From Deltaproteobacteria bacterium (GTDB lineage Bacteria; Desulfobacterota; Desulfobacteria; Desulfobacterales; UBA5852), in assembly GCA_020444045.1 (NCBI GenBank), contig JAHLLS010000001.1, forward strand, positions 62,001 to 126,000: DNA of 64,000 nucleotides, read 5' to 3'. Made by a program: the position numbers and the translations under genes. Within the stretch, counting starts at the first letter, position 1, and each line of letters opens with the position of its first letter. The notes under the pieces were generated by a model. That model worked only from the letters and a program-made list of their open reading frames with translations. It was not told the origin of the DNA and did no database searches. Positions 46,443 to 56,400 of this stretch are shown here, piece after piece.

Positions 46443-47597
46443 TCAGCCTTCTCCGCCTTTTGACACGTTCGGCGCCGTGATGCCAATCTGATCAGAGCCG
46501 AGCGGCCGGCTGTCATTCTTGGGCACCAGCCGGACAAAGTTGGCATTGGCGGTGTCCCCTTTGGCGCCTTCTTCAATCAGGGCGGCCAGCCGGGCGGCGA
46601 CAACCACCGTATAATGCCCCGGATCCCAATAATGCGAATCCTCCATGGTGATGGGGGATGGTATATTAAAATTGAGGACACAGGTCCGCAGTCGGTTCTT
46701 CGCCAAAGCAACCAAACGTCGCAAGAATTCCCCCCAGAGGATTTCTTTCTCTGAGCCGGGCACCGGCTGTGCATGGTGATGAAAGGGCGTCACAAACAGG
46801 ATTTTGACGGTCTCGGGCGGGAGTTTGTCCAGCATACGCTCCAAAACGACGAGAGAAGGAAACCGCAACTCCCGGATGGCCTGCGACGACATTGTAACCG
46901 GGGGCACGACAGCTTTAATCGGCTTTGGATCATGCATCCCGTATATTTTCACCCGGGCTCGGTTCAGGTCGTATTCATCCATGGGTTTGGTGAAATCCGT
47001 ATAGCCGTCCCGACCGTATTGGTATGTCTTCAACCCGGATAGGTATAGGAGCTGGCGCCAGGCATGCTTCAGCGTGTGAAAGCGATAAGGGGGAAAGTTA
47101 TTGTAAGGATTTTGGTCATATAGCCACTCCGGCCAGAGTTTCGAATCCTCGATGCGCTGCTGGTAATTTTTCTCCTCGAAATTGACGTGATCAATACCGA
47201 AAATAATCACTTTGGGCTTTGGATGATGCCGAAGAAAGATATCCAGAATGGCTTCTTGCTTGAGAAGGGAAGCGGCATTCATGGCCAGGTTGACAAACCG
47301 GCATTGGAACCGTTCGTTTAAATCATCCGGACGCAGCAGACGAACGGTGGATGTCCCGATGATGGCGCTGTCAAATCGCGCGGAGCGGGCCAAGCTCGGG
47401 TAGAAAAAGGGCTGATCTCTATCAACGGTTGTTCGATCCCAGTCGGGTGAAAAGGGAATCGAGTCGTATGGGTCCACCACCAGAATGAAGGCGTAGCCGC
47501 CGATGAAAAGGCCGACCAGCAGGAAAACGAACATTCGAAAAAATGTTTTCCAGCCACCGTCAAAACTGAAAATAAACAAATTCCGAATACCCCTCAT
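46443..47597 (-). CDS. Membrane-anchored SGNH/AlgX-DltD-like protein, partner of the MBOAT acyltransferase
   Basis: 384 residues. One N-terminal membrane helix (about 20-42) then a periplasmic domain. 'SAIIGTSTVRLLRPDDLNE' resembles the Gly-Thr-Ser start of a DltD/AlgX-like SGNH fold. 'DSHYWDPGHYTVVVAARLAA' near residue 318 is the usual Asp-x2-His dyad position (D-S-H and H-Y). Its first 38 bases overlap the end of the MBOAT gene. Such pairs acetylate cell-surface polysaccharides or teichoic-acid-like polymers. The ATG at 47597 has GGAG almost touching it, so the true start could be slightly different. Confidence 0.8.
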   Translation of the reverse strand: MRGIRNLFIFSFDGGWKTFFRMFVFLLVGLFIGGYAFILVVDPYDSIPFSPDWDRTTVDRDQPFFYPSLARSARFDSAIIGTSTVRLLRPDDLNERFQCRFVNLAMNAASLLKQEAILDIFLRHHPKPKVIIFGIDHVNFEEKNYQQRIEDSKLWPEWLYDQNPYNNFPPYRFHTLKHAWRQLLYLSGLKTYQYGRDGYTDFTKPMDEYDLNRARVKIYGMHDPKPIKAVVPPVTMSSQAIRELRFPSLVVLERMLDKLPPETVKILFVTPFHHHAQPVPGSEKEILWGEFLRRLVALAKNRLRTCVLNFNIPSPITMEDSHYWDPGHYTVVVAARLAALIEEGAKGDTANANFVRLVPKNDSRPLGSDQIGITAPNVSKGGEG

Positions 47598-48942
47598 CTC
47601 CGATTACCAATGCCAGATAGAAAAAACAACCGGCCGCTAAAACTGCATAAATGGGTCTCGGCACCAGTTTTTCGAGCGCCAGGTTTTGACTTGTCGGCCC
47701 AAACAGGGCCGGCAGTGCAAACAAAAGAACGGTCCAGCGATGGGGCACATCGTTGACCACCAGTGACCAGCCGTGCCAGCCCGTCATGGTTGCAAGCATG
47801 GTCCACGCATGCGGAAGCGTCTCGGAACGGAAAACAACCCAGCCCAGAATGATAAACAGCATCGTCATCAGCCAGGCAACCGCACGCGGCAATTTAAAGC
47901 CTGTCATTTTCCACAAGTGGTTGCCGACCAACCCGAAGCCATGCCACATGCCCCAGACAACAAAGGTCCACCCGGCGCCATGCCACAAACCGCCTAAAAT
48001 CATGGTCACCATCAAGGCGTATATCTGACGCGGCAACCCGAAGCGATTACCGCCCAACGGGATATAAAGATAGTCCCGCAGGAACCGAGAAAGGGTGATA
48101 TGCCAGCGGCGCCAAAAATCGCGTATGGAAAGCGCTACATAGGGCGCATTAAAATTGGTGGGGATGGTAAGGCCGAAAAGCAGCCCGAGCCCGATCGCCA
48201 TGTCTGAATAGCCTGAAAAATCAAAATACAGCTGAAGTGTATAACCTCCCGCGGCGACCCATGCCTCCGCCAGCGTCAGACTTTTGCCATCGGCGATGAG
48301 CGCAAACAACGGCGTCGCGATCTCAGCCAATTTGTCCGCCAAAACCACCTTTTTTACAAGCCCGATCAAAAACAGGACGGCGCCACGGGACAATCGTTCA
48401 GCATATCGCTCCCGCAGCGGTGCCAGTTCAAACTGGCCGATCAACTCATTGTGGCGAACAATCGGTCCCGCAATCAGTTGGGGAAAAAACGTCACATAAA
48501 GGGCATACTGACCAAACGGATAGACCGGTGCCCGGCCACGGCGCAAATCCAACAAATAGGAAATCTGCTGAAATGTAAAAAAACTGATCCCCAGAGGAAG
48601 CACGATATCCCAGGGATTGAAGCCACCACCCGCCACGAGAAACAGGCTGCCCGCAAAAAAATTGGCATACTTAAAAACCCCAATCATCAGCAAATTTGCG
48701 GCAACCCCTACGAGCGGAACGGCAGAATGCCCCGCAACGCCATAAAGACGGGCCAGGGACCAGTTCATCACGACAGAAAACGACAGTAACGGAAGAAACC
48801 GAATATCCCAGTAGCCGTAGAATACAAGGGAGGCTAACAAAAGCCAGCCCAACCGCCAGCTGTCTCTGGCTGCCGTCAGATAGTATCCAATCAGTGTGAC
48901 CGGCAGAAATACCAACAAAAATATTTGAGAATTAAATAGCAT
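47560..48942 (-). CDS. MBOAT-family O-acyltransferase
   Basis: 460 residues from the ATG at 48942 (an upstream in-frame start at 48984 looks less likely). About eleven membrane helices. Family features: 'SLVFYGYWDIRFLPLLSFSV', 'LPLGISFFTFQQISYLLDLR', 'YFDFSGYSDMAIGLGLLFG', 'FNAPYVALSIRDFWRRWHIT' and the catalytic-His region 'GGLWHGAGWTFVVWGMWHG'. This is the AlgI/DltB-like group that moves an acyl group across the inner membrane. It is followed by the SGNH-type gene with 38 bases of overlap. Confidence 0.95.
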   Translation of the reverse strand: MLFNSQIFLLVFLPVTLIGYYLTAARDSWRLGWLLLASLVFYGYWDIRFLPLLSFSVVMNWSLARLYGVAGHSAVPLVGVAANLLMIGVFKYANFFAGSLFLVAGGGFNPWDIVLPLGISFFTFQQISYLLDLRRGRAPVYPFGQYALYVTFFPQLIAGPIVRHNELIGQFELAPLRERYAERLSRGAVLFLIGLVKKVVLADKLAEIATPLFALIADGKSLTLAEAWVAAGGYTLQLYFDFSGYSDMAIGLGLLFGLTIPTNFNAPYVALSIRDFWRRWHITLSRFLRDYLYIPLGGNRFGLPRQIYALMVTMILGGLWHGAGWTFVVWGMWHGFGLVGNHLWKMTGFKLPRAVAWLMTMLFIILGWVVFRSETLPHAWTMLATMTGWHGWSLVVNDVPHRWTVLLFALPALFGPTSQNLALEKLVPRPIYAVLAAGCFFYLALVIGDEGYSEFVYFQF

Positions 48943-49024
48943 TCGACAACTCTGAGGGACACTAAAGGCCACCACACAAACCAAAAAGGAGTCACGGCAT
49001 CATACCGCAACTCCTCAATATGCT

Positions 49025-49098
49025 TGGCTGAGGGACCAGGATTCGAACCTGGATTGACGGAGTCAGAGTCCGTAGTCCTGCCATTGGACGATCCCCCA
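49025..49098 (-). tRNA. tRNA-Gln (anticodon CUG)
   Basis: A full cloverleaf of 74 bases on the minus strand: seven-pair acceptor stem TGGGGGA/TCCCTCA (one G-U), T-arm with GGTTCGAATCC, and an anticodon stem ACGGA/TCCGT around a loop with CTG. The discriminator is G and CCA is encoded. It lies between the MBOAT gene and gltX. Confidence 0.94.
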
Positions 49099-49169
49099 GT
49101 AGGGCGTAACAGGATGGGTTAACTACCCTAAATCTTTCAATGAGTCAAGCATTTTTCAGGGCCCGCCGG

Positions 49170-50576
49170 TCAATCGCTCCGGGCTGAAATGAAGCTGGCC
49201 GCCTGTTGCAGGCGACTCAGGGTTTGCGCTTTACCCAAAACCTTTATAATTTCAAAGATTCCCGGGCTTACGGTTTTACCCGTCAGCGCCACGCGGACCG
49301 GTTGGGCAATCTTTCCCAACTTGAGACCTGAGGTTTCCATGGTTTGTACGAAAGCGGACTCGATCGACGCATCGGTAAAAACCGCCTGGGCGTCCAGTTG
49401 CGCGATCAAAAGCCGAAGCGGCTCCAAAATGGCGGGTTTCAGAAATTTTTGGGCGGCCTTTTCTTCGTACGCAACTTTTTCCTGAAAATAAAACAACGCC
49501 CCATCAGCCATTTCCGCCAATGTCTTGCTGCGCGTCTGCAGGGTCTCGATGATCGCCCTGAGGTAGGCGGAATCCGGCGCCGAAACGCCCCGGGCCGCCA
49601 GAAACGGCAGGAGATGATCGACCAGGGCGTCCGGCGCGGTCGCCTGGATGTGGTCGGCATTCAGGGCCTGCAATTTATTGGGGTCAAACACACCGGCGGA
49701 CTTGCCGATATGCTCCAGGCTGAACTTGGCGATCAGCTCTTCCCGGGTAAAAAATTCCTGGTCGCCATGCGACCATCCGAGGCGCACGAGATAGTTCAAG
49801 ACAGCGTCCGGCAGATAGCCCATCTCCCGGTATTCCGTCACGGACATGGCGCCGTGACGCTTGCTCAGGCGGGCCCGGTCACTACCCAGCACCATGGGCA
49901 CATGGGCAAAAACCGGCAACGGGGCCCCCAGTGCTTTGTATAGCAAAATCTGCTTCGGGGTATTGTTGACATGGTCATCCCCTCGAATCACGGTGTTGAT
50001 CCCCATCGTGACGTCATCCACAACCACCGCCAGGTTGTACATGGGCATGCCGTCGCTGCGGCAGATGATAAAATCGTCCAGTTCGTCATTCTGGAAAACG
50101 ATGGGCCCTTTGACCACATCCTCGATCACGGTTGTACCGGTTCGCGGCGCTTTGAAGCGCACCACGGCATCGTCCGAAAACGGTCGCTGCTTGTCACGGC
50201 AGCGGCCATCGTAACGCGGTTTGTCGCCGCGCACGGTGGCGGCCTTTCGCATGGCCTCGATGTCTTCCGGCGAACAGGTACAATAGTAGGCACAATCCGA
50301 ATCGAGCAGTTTCTGGATATGCGAACGGTAAACGTCCAGCCGCTTGGTCTGGTAATAGGGACCATCATCCCAATCGATGCCCAGCCATGCCAGGGCGTCA
50401 AAAATTGCCTCTACCGAAGCTTGCGTCGAGCGCTGGACGTCGGTATCCTCAAAGCGCAGCACGAAACGGCCACCGGTGTGCCGGGCATAGAGCCAGTTGA
50501 AAAGCGCCGTCCGGGCGCCGCCTACATGCAGATAGCCGGTCGGGCTGGGGGGAAACCGTGTGACGATAGGATCCAT
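49170..50576 (-). CDS. gltX: Glutamyl-tRNA synthetase
   Basis: 468 residues, starting with 'MDPIVTRFPPSPTGYLHVGG' (HIGH-type motif) and with KMSKS-type 'RLSKRHGAMSV'. A zinc-like site 'CTCSPEDIEAMR' lies in between. A separate glnS in this window argues that this enzyme need only charge tRNA-Glu. AGGAG lies upstream of the ATG. Confidence 0.97.
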   Translation of the reverse strand: MDPIVTRFPPSPTGYLHVGGARTALFNWLYARHTGGRFVLRFEDTDVQRSTQASVEAIFDALAWLGIDWDDGPYYQTKRLDVYRSHIQKLLDSDCAYYCTCSPEDIEAMRKAATVRGDKPRYDGRCRDKQRPFSDDAVVRFKAPRTGTTVIEDVVKGPIVFQNDELDDFIICRSDGMPMYNLAVVVDDVTMGINTVIRGDDHVNNTPKQILLYKALGAPLPVFAHVPMVLGSDRARLSKRHGAMSVTEYREMGYLPDAVLNYLVRLGWSHGDQEFFTREELIAKFSLEHIGKSAGVFDPNKLQALNADHIQATAPDALVDHLLPFLAARGVSAPDSAYLRAIIETLQTRSKTLAEMADGALFYFQEKVAYEEKAAQKFLKPAILEPLRLLIAQLDAQAVFTDASIESAFVQTMETSGLKLGKIAQPVRVALTGKTVSPGIFEIIKVLGKAQTLSRLQQAASFISARSD

Positions 50577-50687
50577 TCTCGTTTTCTCCTATAAGTATTG
50601 GCGCTAAGCCATATTTTCGGTGGGTCTCCATAGCATATCCATCATCCCGGTACAATATGGTACACAATGAAAATAGCATAAAATTTC

Positions 50688-50716
50688 TTGACATTTGTAT
50701 TCGGTTAAATTATTTA
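50688..50716 (+). promoter_or_regulatory. Possible sigma-70 promoter of rpmF
   Basis: A perfect -35 TTGACA (50688-50693) is followed after 17 bases by TATTTA (50711-50716), a weak -10. The surrounding sequence is AT-rich and lies 72 bases upstream of the rpmF start. Confidence 0.4.
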
Positions 50717-50787
50717 GTTCAGTTTATGTCACCGTACACTTAAACAATTAATATTTTCCATGATATCCATATGTTAGGAGATTACTC

Positions 50788-50970
50788 ATGGCTGTACCCA
50801 AGCGAAAAACATCCAAGTCAAGACGCGATATGCGCCGTACCCACAAAAAGACGGCGGCCATCAGCATCACCACCTGCGCCCAATGCGGTGAACCCAAACG
50901 GCCCCACCATCTCTGCATGAGTTGCGGAACATATAAAGGCCGAACCTTGATGGATACGGACGAAGATTAG
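50788..50970 (+). CDS. rpmF: Ribosomal protein L32
   Basis: 60 residues. It has the family pattern: basic N-terminus '[20 protein letters not shown]' and a zinc-type Cys set '[22 protein letters not shown]'. AGGAG precedes the ATG. In many bacteria rpmF leads plsX and fab genes; here acpP follows. Confidence 0.97.
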   Translation: MAVPKRKTSKSRRDMRRTHKKTAAISITTCAQCGEPKRPHHLCMSCGTYKGRTLMDTDED

Positions 50971-51153
50971 CATCCCCGGTCTTGCCAACAAGGGCGGGGG
51001 CTTCCGCTATTGCCGCTCCAGCCATACGTTGGACGGATTGCCGTCATCGATGGTATGCTATAACCGCAGACCGGATGCCAGCTGCTTATCAAGCACCGGT
51101 CTTATTTGAACGCCATCCCCATTCTATGCTGCCGCCGGTAAAAGGAGGAAATC

Positions 51154-51381
51154 ATGTCGACTGAAGATAAAGTTAAAAAGATGATCGCCGAAAAGCTCAA
51201 TGTGGACCCGTCAGAAGTGGTTCCCGAAGCGAAATTTGTGGATGATTTGGGGGCTGATTCGCTTGACCTGGTCGAACTTATCATGACCATGGAAGAAGAA
51301 TTCGACATGGAAATCCCGGACGAGGACCAGGAAAAAATCCTTTCCGTCAAAGATGCCATCGATTACATCAACGCCCACTAA
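51154..51381 (+). CDS. acpP: Acyl carrier protein
   Basis: 75 residues, acidic, with the phosphopantetheine site Ser36 in '[13 protein letters not shown]'. AGGAGG lies upstream. It carries acyl chains in fatty acid synthesis. Its usual neighbours (plsX, fabD, fabG, fabF) are absent; rpmF is 183 bases upstream and rpiB and glyA follow. A strong terminator follows. Confidence 0.97.
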   Translation: MSTEDKVKKMIAEKLNVDPSEVVPEAKFVDDLGADSLDLVELIMTMEEEFDMEIPDEDQEKILSVKDAIDYINAH

Positions 51382-51715
51382 AACCGCTTTAACAGTGGCG
51401 TGATTGACCGTGCGGTCTTGACCGCGACATCTTTTGGGCGATGGTCCTTCATCTCTGACAAGCCACCTGTTTGAACGAGGCCGGCGCGAAAACGCGCCGG
51501 CCTCGTTTCTTTGCTTGCCATGCCCGCACTGTGCCCGCCCCTTGTTTCTGCGTCGTTCCAACGGCTGGAACAGCATGGAAACCGGTCTTTTCACTTGCGC
51601 TCGGGAAACAGGATGTATTAGAAGCATGGTCCAAGTGCCATGCTGGCCCCTCCTTTATAACACCTGAAAAACCGGATTTCAGACGGGACCAATCCCGTTA
51701 GGATGAGGAGCGAAG
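51382..51715. other. Gap between acpP and rpiB
   Basis: Roughly 330 bases. The acpP terminator occupies 51474-51507. The rest holds no convincing gene; a short inverted repeat ACGGGA/TCCCGT (51683-51698) sits just before the rpiB ribosome site GAGGAG. No clear promoter is seen, though rpiB and the following genes probably need one here. Confidence 0.5.
51474..51507 (+). terminator. Rho-independent terminator after acpP
   Basis: A perfect 15 bp GC-rich stem (AACGAGGCCGGCGCG with its complement) around an AAAA loop, ending in a T-rich run. Confidence 0.9.
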
Positions 51716-52174
51716 ATGACCGACCCGAATGCCACCATCGTCATTGGCTGCGATCACGCGGCTTACGAGTTGAAGGAAAAACTGAAAGCCTTTCTGCTCC
51801 GGCGGGGAACCTTCGTTGAAGATGTCGGCCCTCACGGTACCACCTCCGTCGATTACCCGGACTACGGCAAAAAAGTTGCTGAACTGGTGGCATCAGGACG
51901 CTACCCGCGCGGCATCCTGCTGTGTGGGACCGGCCTGGGCATGTCCATGGTGGCCAATCGCTTCCCGGGCATCCGCGCCGCACTCTGCCACGATCTGTTC
52001 GGGGCCATCATGAGCCGCAAACATAATGATGCCAATATTCTGGTGCTCGGCGGCCGCGTGACCGGGGAAACGCTGGCGGAAGAAATCGTCAAGGTTTGGC
52101 TGGAAACGCCCTTCGAGGGCGGCCGGCATCAGGATCGCCTGAATCTGTTCGATCGTATCGACGGATCGGATTAG
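51716..52174 (+). CDS. rpiB: Ribose-5-phosphate isomerase B
   Basis: 152 residues. It interconverts ribose 5-phosphate and ribulose 5-phosphate. Family signs: 'IGCDHAAYELKEKLKAFL', 'VDYPDYGKKVAELV', the active site 'LLCGTGLGMSMVANRFPGIRAAL' (Cys acting in ring opening) and 'SRKHNDANILVLGGR'. It lies 62 bases upstream of glyA, a common pairing. Confidence 0.96.
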   Translation: MTDPNATIVIGCDHAAYELKEKLKAFLLRRGTFVEDVGPHGTTSVDYPDYGKKVAELVASGRYPRGILLCGTGLGMSMVANRFPGIRAALCHDLFGAIMSRKHNDANILVLGGRVTGETLAEEIVKVWLETPFEGGRHQDRLNLFDRIDGSD

Positions 52175-52236
52175 GGGCTTAACCACGATAAAAAGGGGCT
52201 GCGCAGCGCGCCCAACCTGAGGAGATCGAAGCGACT

Positions 52237-53493
52237 GTGGACTACAAGCACATAGCGGCGGTCGACCCGGAAATCGCCCGGGCCATTGCCAGCGAAAGAG
52301 ACCGCCAGGAAACCCATCTTGAACTGATTGCCTCAGAAAACACCACCAGTCTGGCGGTCATGGAAGCCCAGGGAAGTGTGCTGACCAACAAGTATGCCGA
52401 GGGCTACCCCCAAAAACGGTATTACGGCGGTTGCGAATTTGTCGATGTTGCTGAAAAACTGGCCGTTGACAGGGCCTGCAGCCTTTTCGATGCCGAATAC
52501 GTCAACGTCCAGCCGCACTCCGGCTCCCAGGCCAACATGGCGGTTTACTTCGCCCTGCTCAAACCGGGGGACACCGTTATAGGCATGAACCTCGCCCATG
52601 GCGGCCATCTCACGCATGGCAGCCCGGTCAGTTTCTCGGGACGCCTCTTTCAATTTCACCATTACGGCGTGGTTCGCGAAACCGGCCTCATTGACTATGA
52701 CGAGGTCGCCCGGCTGGCGCATAACGTCCAGCCGCGCCTGATCGTCTGTGGTGCCAGTGCCTATCCCCGGATCATCGATTTCCAGGCTTTCGCCGATATC
52801 GCCCGTCAGGTCGGCGCCAAGCTGATGGTCGATATGGCCCATATCGCCGGCCTGGTGGCAGCCGGCCAGCACCCGTCGCCCGTGCCCCATGCCGATGTGG
52901 TCACATCGACGACCCACAAAACACTACGCGGTCCACGGGGCGGCCTGATCCTCGCCAAGGCCGAGCTGGGTGCCCGGCTCAACAAGGAAATATTTCCCGG
53001 CATCCAGGGTGGTCCGCTGATGCACATCATTGCCGCCAAGGCCGTTGCCTTTAAACAGGCCATCGGTGATGCCTTCAAAGCGTATCAGCAGGCCACCGTC
53101 CGCAATGCGCGCAAGATGGCGGATGAGCTGCAAAAAGCAGGCATCCAGCTCGTTACCGGAGGAACCGATAATCATATGATCCTGATGGACCTGCGCAATC
53201 TCGACCTCACCGGCAAAGCCGCCGAGGCGGCCCTGGGCCAGGCCGGAATTACCGCCAACAAAAACAGCATCCCGTTTGACGAGCAGGGGCCGGCCGTCAC
53301 CAGTGGTATCCGGCTCGGCACACCGGTCGTCACGACACGGGGCATGGGGGAGGCGGAAATGGTCGCCATCGCCGCATTCATCGCGAGGGTATTGCGCCAT
53401 CCGGCCGAGGCCACCGTGGTGGCGGAAGTGCGTCGGGAAGTACAGGACCTGTGCCGCCGTTTCCCGCTCTACCCCGACAACGCCCGGTCCTGA
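52237..53493 (+). CDS. glyA: Serine hydroxymethyltransferase
   Basis: 418 residues from a GTG start preceded by GAGGAG. It converts serine and tetrahydrofolate to glycine and methylene-THF. Motifs: '[20 protein letters not shown]', '[11 protein letters not shown]', '[17 protein letters not shown]', '[14 protein letters not shown]' and the PLP lysine in '[16 protein letters not shown]'. It sits in a likely operon with rpiB and the dCMP deaminase-like gene. The methylene-THF it makes is also a cofactor for dTMP synthesis. Confidence 0.97.
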   Translation: MDYKHIAAVDPEIARAIASERDRQETHLELIASENTTSLAVMEAQGSVLTNKYAEGYPQKRYYGGCEFVDVAEKLAVDRACSLFDAEYVNVQPHSGSQANMAVYFALLKPGDTVIGMNLAHGGHLTHGSPVSFSGRLFQFHHYGVVRETGLIDYDEVARLAHNVQPRLIVCGASAYPRIIDFQAFADIARQVGAKLMVDMAHIAGLVAAGQHPSPVPHADVVTSTTHKTLRGPRGGLILAKAELGARLNKEIFPGIQGGPLMHIIAAKAVAFKQAIGDAFKAYQQATVRNARKMADELQKAGIQLVTGGTDNHMILMDLRNLDLTGKAAEAALGQAGITANKNSIPFDEQGPAVTSGIRLGTPVVTTRGMGEAEMVAIAAFIARVLRHPAEATVVAEVRREVQDLCRRFPLYPDNARS

Positions 53494-53520
53494 GAAACAC
53501 CGTTAAGGAAATTGGATGGC

Positions 53521-54000
53521 ATGAGCCCTGAGACCGATCGCCCTTCCTGGGATACCTATTTTATGGACATCACCACCCTGGTCGCCAAACGCACGACCTG
53601 CCTGCGGCGTGCGGTGGGCGCCATTATCGTGAAGGATAAACGGATTCTGTCCACCGGTTACAACGGCGCGCCGAGCCATATCCGGCATTGCCGTGAGGTC
53701 GGTTGTCTGCGGGAGCAGCTCAAAGTCCCCTCCGGCCAACGGCATGAGCTATGCCGGGGCATTCACGCCGAGCAGAATGCCATCATCCAGGCCGCGTTTT
53801 ACGGGGTTTCTATCAAAGATGCGACCTTGTATTGCACCACCCAACCGTGTTCGATCTGTGCCAAAATGCTGATCAATGCCGGTATTCGCAAAATCTGTTA
53901 TCAGTCAGGCTACGCCGATCCCATGGCAACGGAAATGCTGGCCGAAGCCGGCGTAGACCTCATCCACCTGAACCATAGTGATCAGGAGGCCACTGAATGA
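53521..54000 (+). CDS. dCMP deaminase-like (ComEB-type) zinc deaminase
   Basis: 159 residues from the ATG at 53521. Zinc deaminase motifs '[11 protein letters not shown]' (His-Ala-Glu) and '[16 protein letters not shown]' (Pro-Cys-x2-Cys). N-terminal '[21 protein letters not shown]' is typical of dCMP deaminase/ComEB. It supplies dUMP for dTMP. Its TGA overlaps the ATG of nrdR by four bases. Confidence 0.93.
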   Translation: MSPETDRPSWDTYFMDITTLVAKRTTCLRRAVGAIIVKDKRILSTGYNGAPSHIRHCREVGCLREQLKVPSGQRHELCRGIHAEQNAIIQAAFYGVSIKDATLYCTTQPCSICAKMLINAGIRKICYQSGYADPMATEMLAEAGVDLIHLNHSDQEATE

Positions 54001-54452
54001 AATGCCCTTTTTGCAAGGAGACGGACAACAAGGTCATCGACTCGAGGCTCAGCAAGGACGGTAACGAAATCAGGCGACGACGGGAATGCCTGATGTGCAG
54101 CCGACGATTTACGACTTACGAGCACATTGAAAAAATCCCGATCATGATCATCAAGAAAGATGGGCGGCGGGAAGTCTTCTCCCGCGACAAGGTTCGCACC
54201 GGTGTCCAGAAAGCGTGTGAAAAACGTAACATCAGCGTCAACCAGATTGAAGCCTTTCTCGACCAGCTGGAGCGCGATCTGGGTGAAGTCGGGGAAAAAG
54301 AAATCCCGTCTTCCTATCTCGGCGAAAAAATTATGGCCAATCTCCATGCCCTGGATGATGTGGCCTATGTGCGCTTTGCCTCAGTCTACCGGGAATTCAA
54401 GGATGTGAATGACTTTTTTGCCGAACTCAAAAGCTTGTTGAGCCACCGCTGA
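53997..54452 (+). CDS. nrdR: Transcriptional repressor NrdR
   Basis: 151 residues. Zinc ribbon '[19 protein letters not shown]' and '[18 protein letters not shown]', then an ATP-cone domain ('[20 protein letters not shown]'). It represses ribonucleotide reductase genes according to dATP/ATP. It overlaps the deaminase gene by four bases. Confidence 0.97.
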   Translation: MKCPFCKETDNKVIDSRLSKDGNEIRRRRECLMCSRRFTTYEHIEKIPIMIIKKDGRREVFSRDKVRTGVQKACEKRNISVNQIEAFLDQLERDLGEVGEKEIPSSYLGEKIMANLHALDDVAYVRFASVYREFKDVNDFFAELKSLLSHR

Positions 54453-54462
54453 TGGATGGTCG

Positions 54463-55590
54463 ATGAACGCTTCCGCGGTGAAAGACCGGTTCTACATGCA
54501 AATGGCGCTGGAACTGGCGCAGAAGGGCACGGGCTATACCTCCCCTAATCCACTGGTGGGCGCGGTCGTCGTCAAGGACCAAAAGGTTGTCGGACGCGGC
54601 TATCATGAGCGCTACGGCGGGGCGCATGCCGAAGTCAATGCCCTGCGGCAGGCCGGTGCGCAAGCCCGCGGCGCCACACTTTACGTCACGCTGGAACCTT
54701 GCAACCACACGGGTCAGACCCCACCCTGCACGGCCGCAATCCTGGCCGCCGGCATCCGGCGCGTGGTGGTGGCCATGCGGGATCCAAATCCCGGTGTAAA
54801 GGGCGGCGGCAGCGCTTTTTTGCGACAATCCGGCATCGACGTGGTTGATAGTGTCGCCGAAGAGGCGGCCCGCCGCCAAAACCCCTTTTTCCTCAAACAC
54901 ATCCAGACGGGCATGCCGTTCGTCATTCTCAAATGCGCCGCGACACTGGACGGTCGCATCGCCACCCGGACCGGCGACGCCCAGTGGGTCAGCGGCCCCG
55001 AATCCCGGCAGTTCGTGCATGAGTTGCGGCACGCGATGGATGCCATCATGGTCGGCGTCGATACGGTCAAGATAGACAACCCCAGCCTGACTACACGACG
55101 GCCGGACGGCAGCGGGAGCGATCCCACACGCATTATCCTTGACACACGCCTGTCGACACCGGTAAACGCCCGTGTGCTGACGCAAGCATCCACGGCCGAG
55201 ACGATCGTGGTGACAAGCCCGGACGTTTCGGCTGCGAAACGGCAGCCTTTCATTGACAACGGTGTCAGGGTAATGGATTGCCGCTGTCGGGAGGGCCGCA
55301 TCGACCTGACGGCCCTGATGAAACAGCTCGGCGCCGAAGGCATTGCCAGCGTGCTGATCGAAGGGGGCAGCCGGGTCAGCGGATCGGCCTTGCGCTCGGG
55401 CATCGTCGACAAACTGTATTTTTTCTATGCTCCCAAACTGTTGGGAGGCGACGACGGGGTTCCCATCTGCCGCGGTCCGGGGCCGGAGCGCATGCAGGAC
55501 TGTCTCAATATCGCCGATATGATCGTTCATCGCTTCGGCCGCGATGTCATGCTTGAGGGAAATTTCAGCCCGCCTACCGGGCGTCATTGA
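54463..55590 (+). CDS. ribD: Bifunctional riboflavin deaminase/reductase RibD
   Basis: 375 residues, the normal bifunctional size. N-terminal zinc deaminase with 'HAEVNALRQAG' and 'EPCNHTGQTPPC', C-terminal reductase with 'KCAATLDGRIATRTGDAQWVSG' and 'GGSRVSGSALRSGIVDKLY'. It performs the second and third steps of riboflavin synthesis. No FMN riboswitch is evident upstream; it begins ten bases after nrdR. Confidence 0.97.
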   Translation: MNASAVKDRFYMQMALELAQKGTGYTSPNPLVGAVVVKDQKVVGRGYHERYGGAHAEVNALRQAGAQARGATLYVTLEPCNHTGQTPPCTAAILAAGIRRVVVAMRDPNPGVKGGGSAFLRQSGIDVVDSVAEEAARRQNPFFLKHIQTGMPFVILKCAATLDGRIATRTGDAQWVSGPESRQFVHELRHAMDAIMVGVDTVKIDNPSLTTRRPDGSGSDPTRIILDTRLSTPVNARVLTQASTAETIVVTSPDVSAAKRQPFIDNGVRVMDCRCREGRIDLTALMKQLGAEGIASVLIEGGSRVSGSALRSGIVDKLYFFYAPKLLGGDDGVPICRGPGPERMQDCLNIADMIVHRFGRDVMLEGNFSPPTGRH

Positions 55591-55703
55591 CATCCGGTCA
55601 GGTAGATTTATGGTTATAGTTTACGGGTATTTGGCAAAACTTGCCCGGGATCTTTTTCAGCCATCCGACGGATCACATCGCCGGGGCCATGCGTGCAAAG
55701 ACC

Positions 55704-56357
55704 ATGTTTACTGGAATCATAGAAGGTTTGGGAACACTGGCCGCCATCCAATCGGCCGGCCGGGGGCGCCGCCTGGCGATTGAATCGGATTTCGCGCTGG
55801 ACGACGTTCGCATTGGCGACAGCATTGCGGTCAATGGTGCCTGTCTGACCGCAGTGACCATCACCGGCCGTCGCTTCGAAGTCGATTTGTCCCCGGAATC
55901 CCTCGCCACGACCACCTTCGGCGACGCCCGTAGCGGCGATCGCTTGAATCTCGAGCGCGCTTTGCGCCTGTCCGACCGTCTTGACGGCCACCTGGTGTCG
56001 GGACACGTGGACGGCATCGGCGTCATTCTGTCCCGTGAACGCCGGGACAACGCCTTGCTGATCCGGGTTTCCGCCCCGCATGCGCTGACCCGCTATATGG
56101 TTCACAAGGGGTCGATTGCCCTGGACGGCGTCAGCCTGACCATCAATCGTTGTGATGACACCAGCCTGGATGTCAGCATCATTCCCCACACCGCCAGTCT
56201 CACGACCATCGGGTTCAAACCCATCGGCAGCCGCATCAATATCGAAACCGACCTGATCGGCAAGTACGTCGAACGCTTTTCGACCAGCGCCCGGGGGGCA
56301 TCGGACAACCCCTCCGCCGTCGATCGGGATTTTTTGATCAAAACCGGGTTTTTGTGA
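55704..56357 (+). CDS. ribE: Riboflavin synthase, alpha chain
   Basis: 217 residues from '[12 protein letters not shown]'; an ATG five codons upstream (55689) is possible. It joins two lumazine molecules to riboflavin. Two similar halves are visible: '[20 protein letters not shown]' with '[13 protein letters not shown]' in the first, and '[17 protein letters not shown]' with 'IPHTASLTT' in the second. It lies between ribD and ribBA. Confidence 0.96.
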   Translation: MFTGIIEGLGTLAAIQSAGRGRRLAIESDFALDDVRIGDSIAVNGACLTAVTITGRRFEVDLSPESLATTTFGDARSGDRLNLERALRLSDRLDGHLVSGHVDGIGVILSRERRDNALLIRVSAPHALTRYMVHKGSIALDGVSLTINRCDDTSLDVSIIPHTASLTTIGFKPIGSRINIETDLIGKYVERFSTSARGASDNPSAVDRDFLIKTGFL

Positions 56358-56400
56358 AGACCCGGGCAACATGTAAAATCGGGAGGAACGCGAACCACTC

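Noticed and set aside
54453-54463. FMN riboswitch expected upstream of ribD
   Set aside because: Only ten bases separate nrdR and ribD, and no RFN-like sequence is seen upstream of ribD, ribE, ribBA or ribH.
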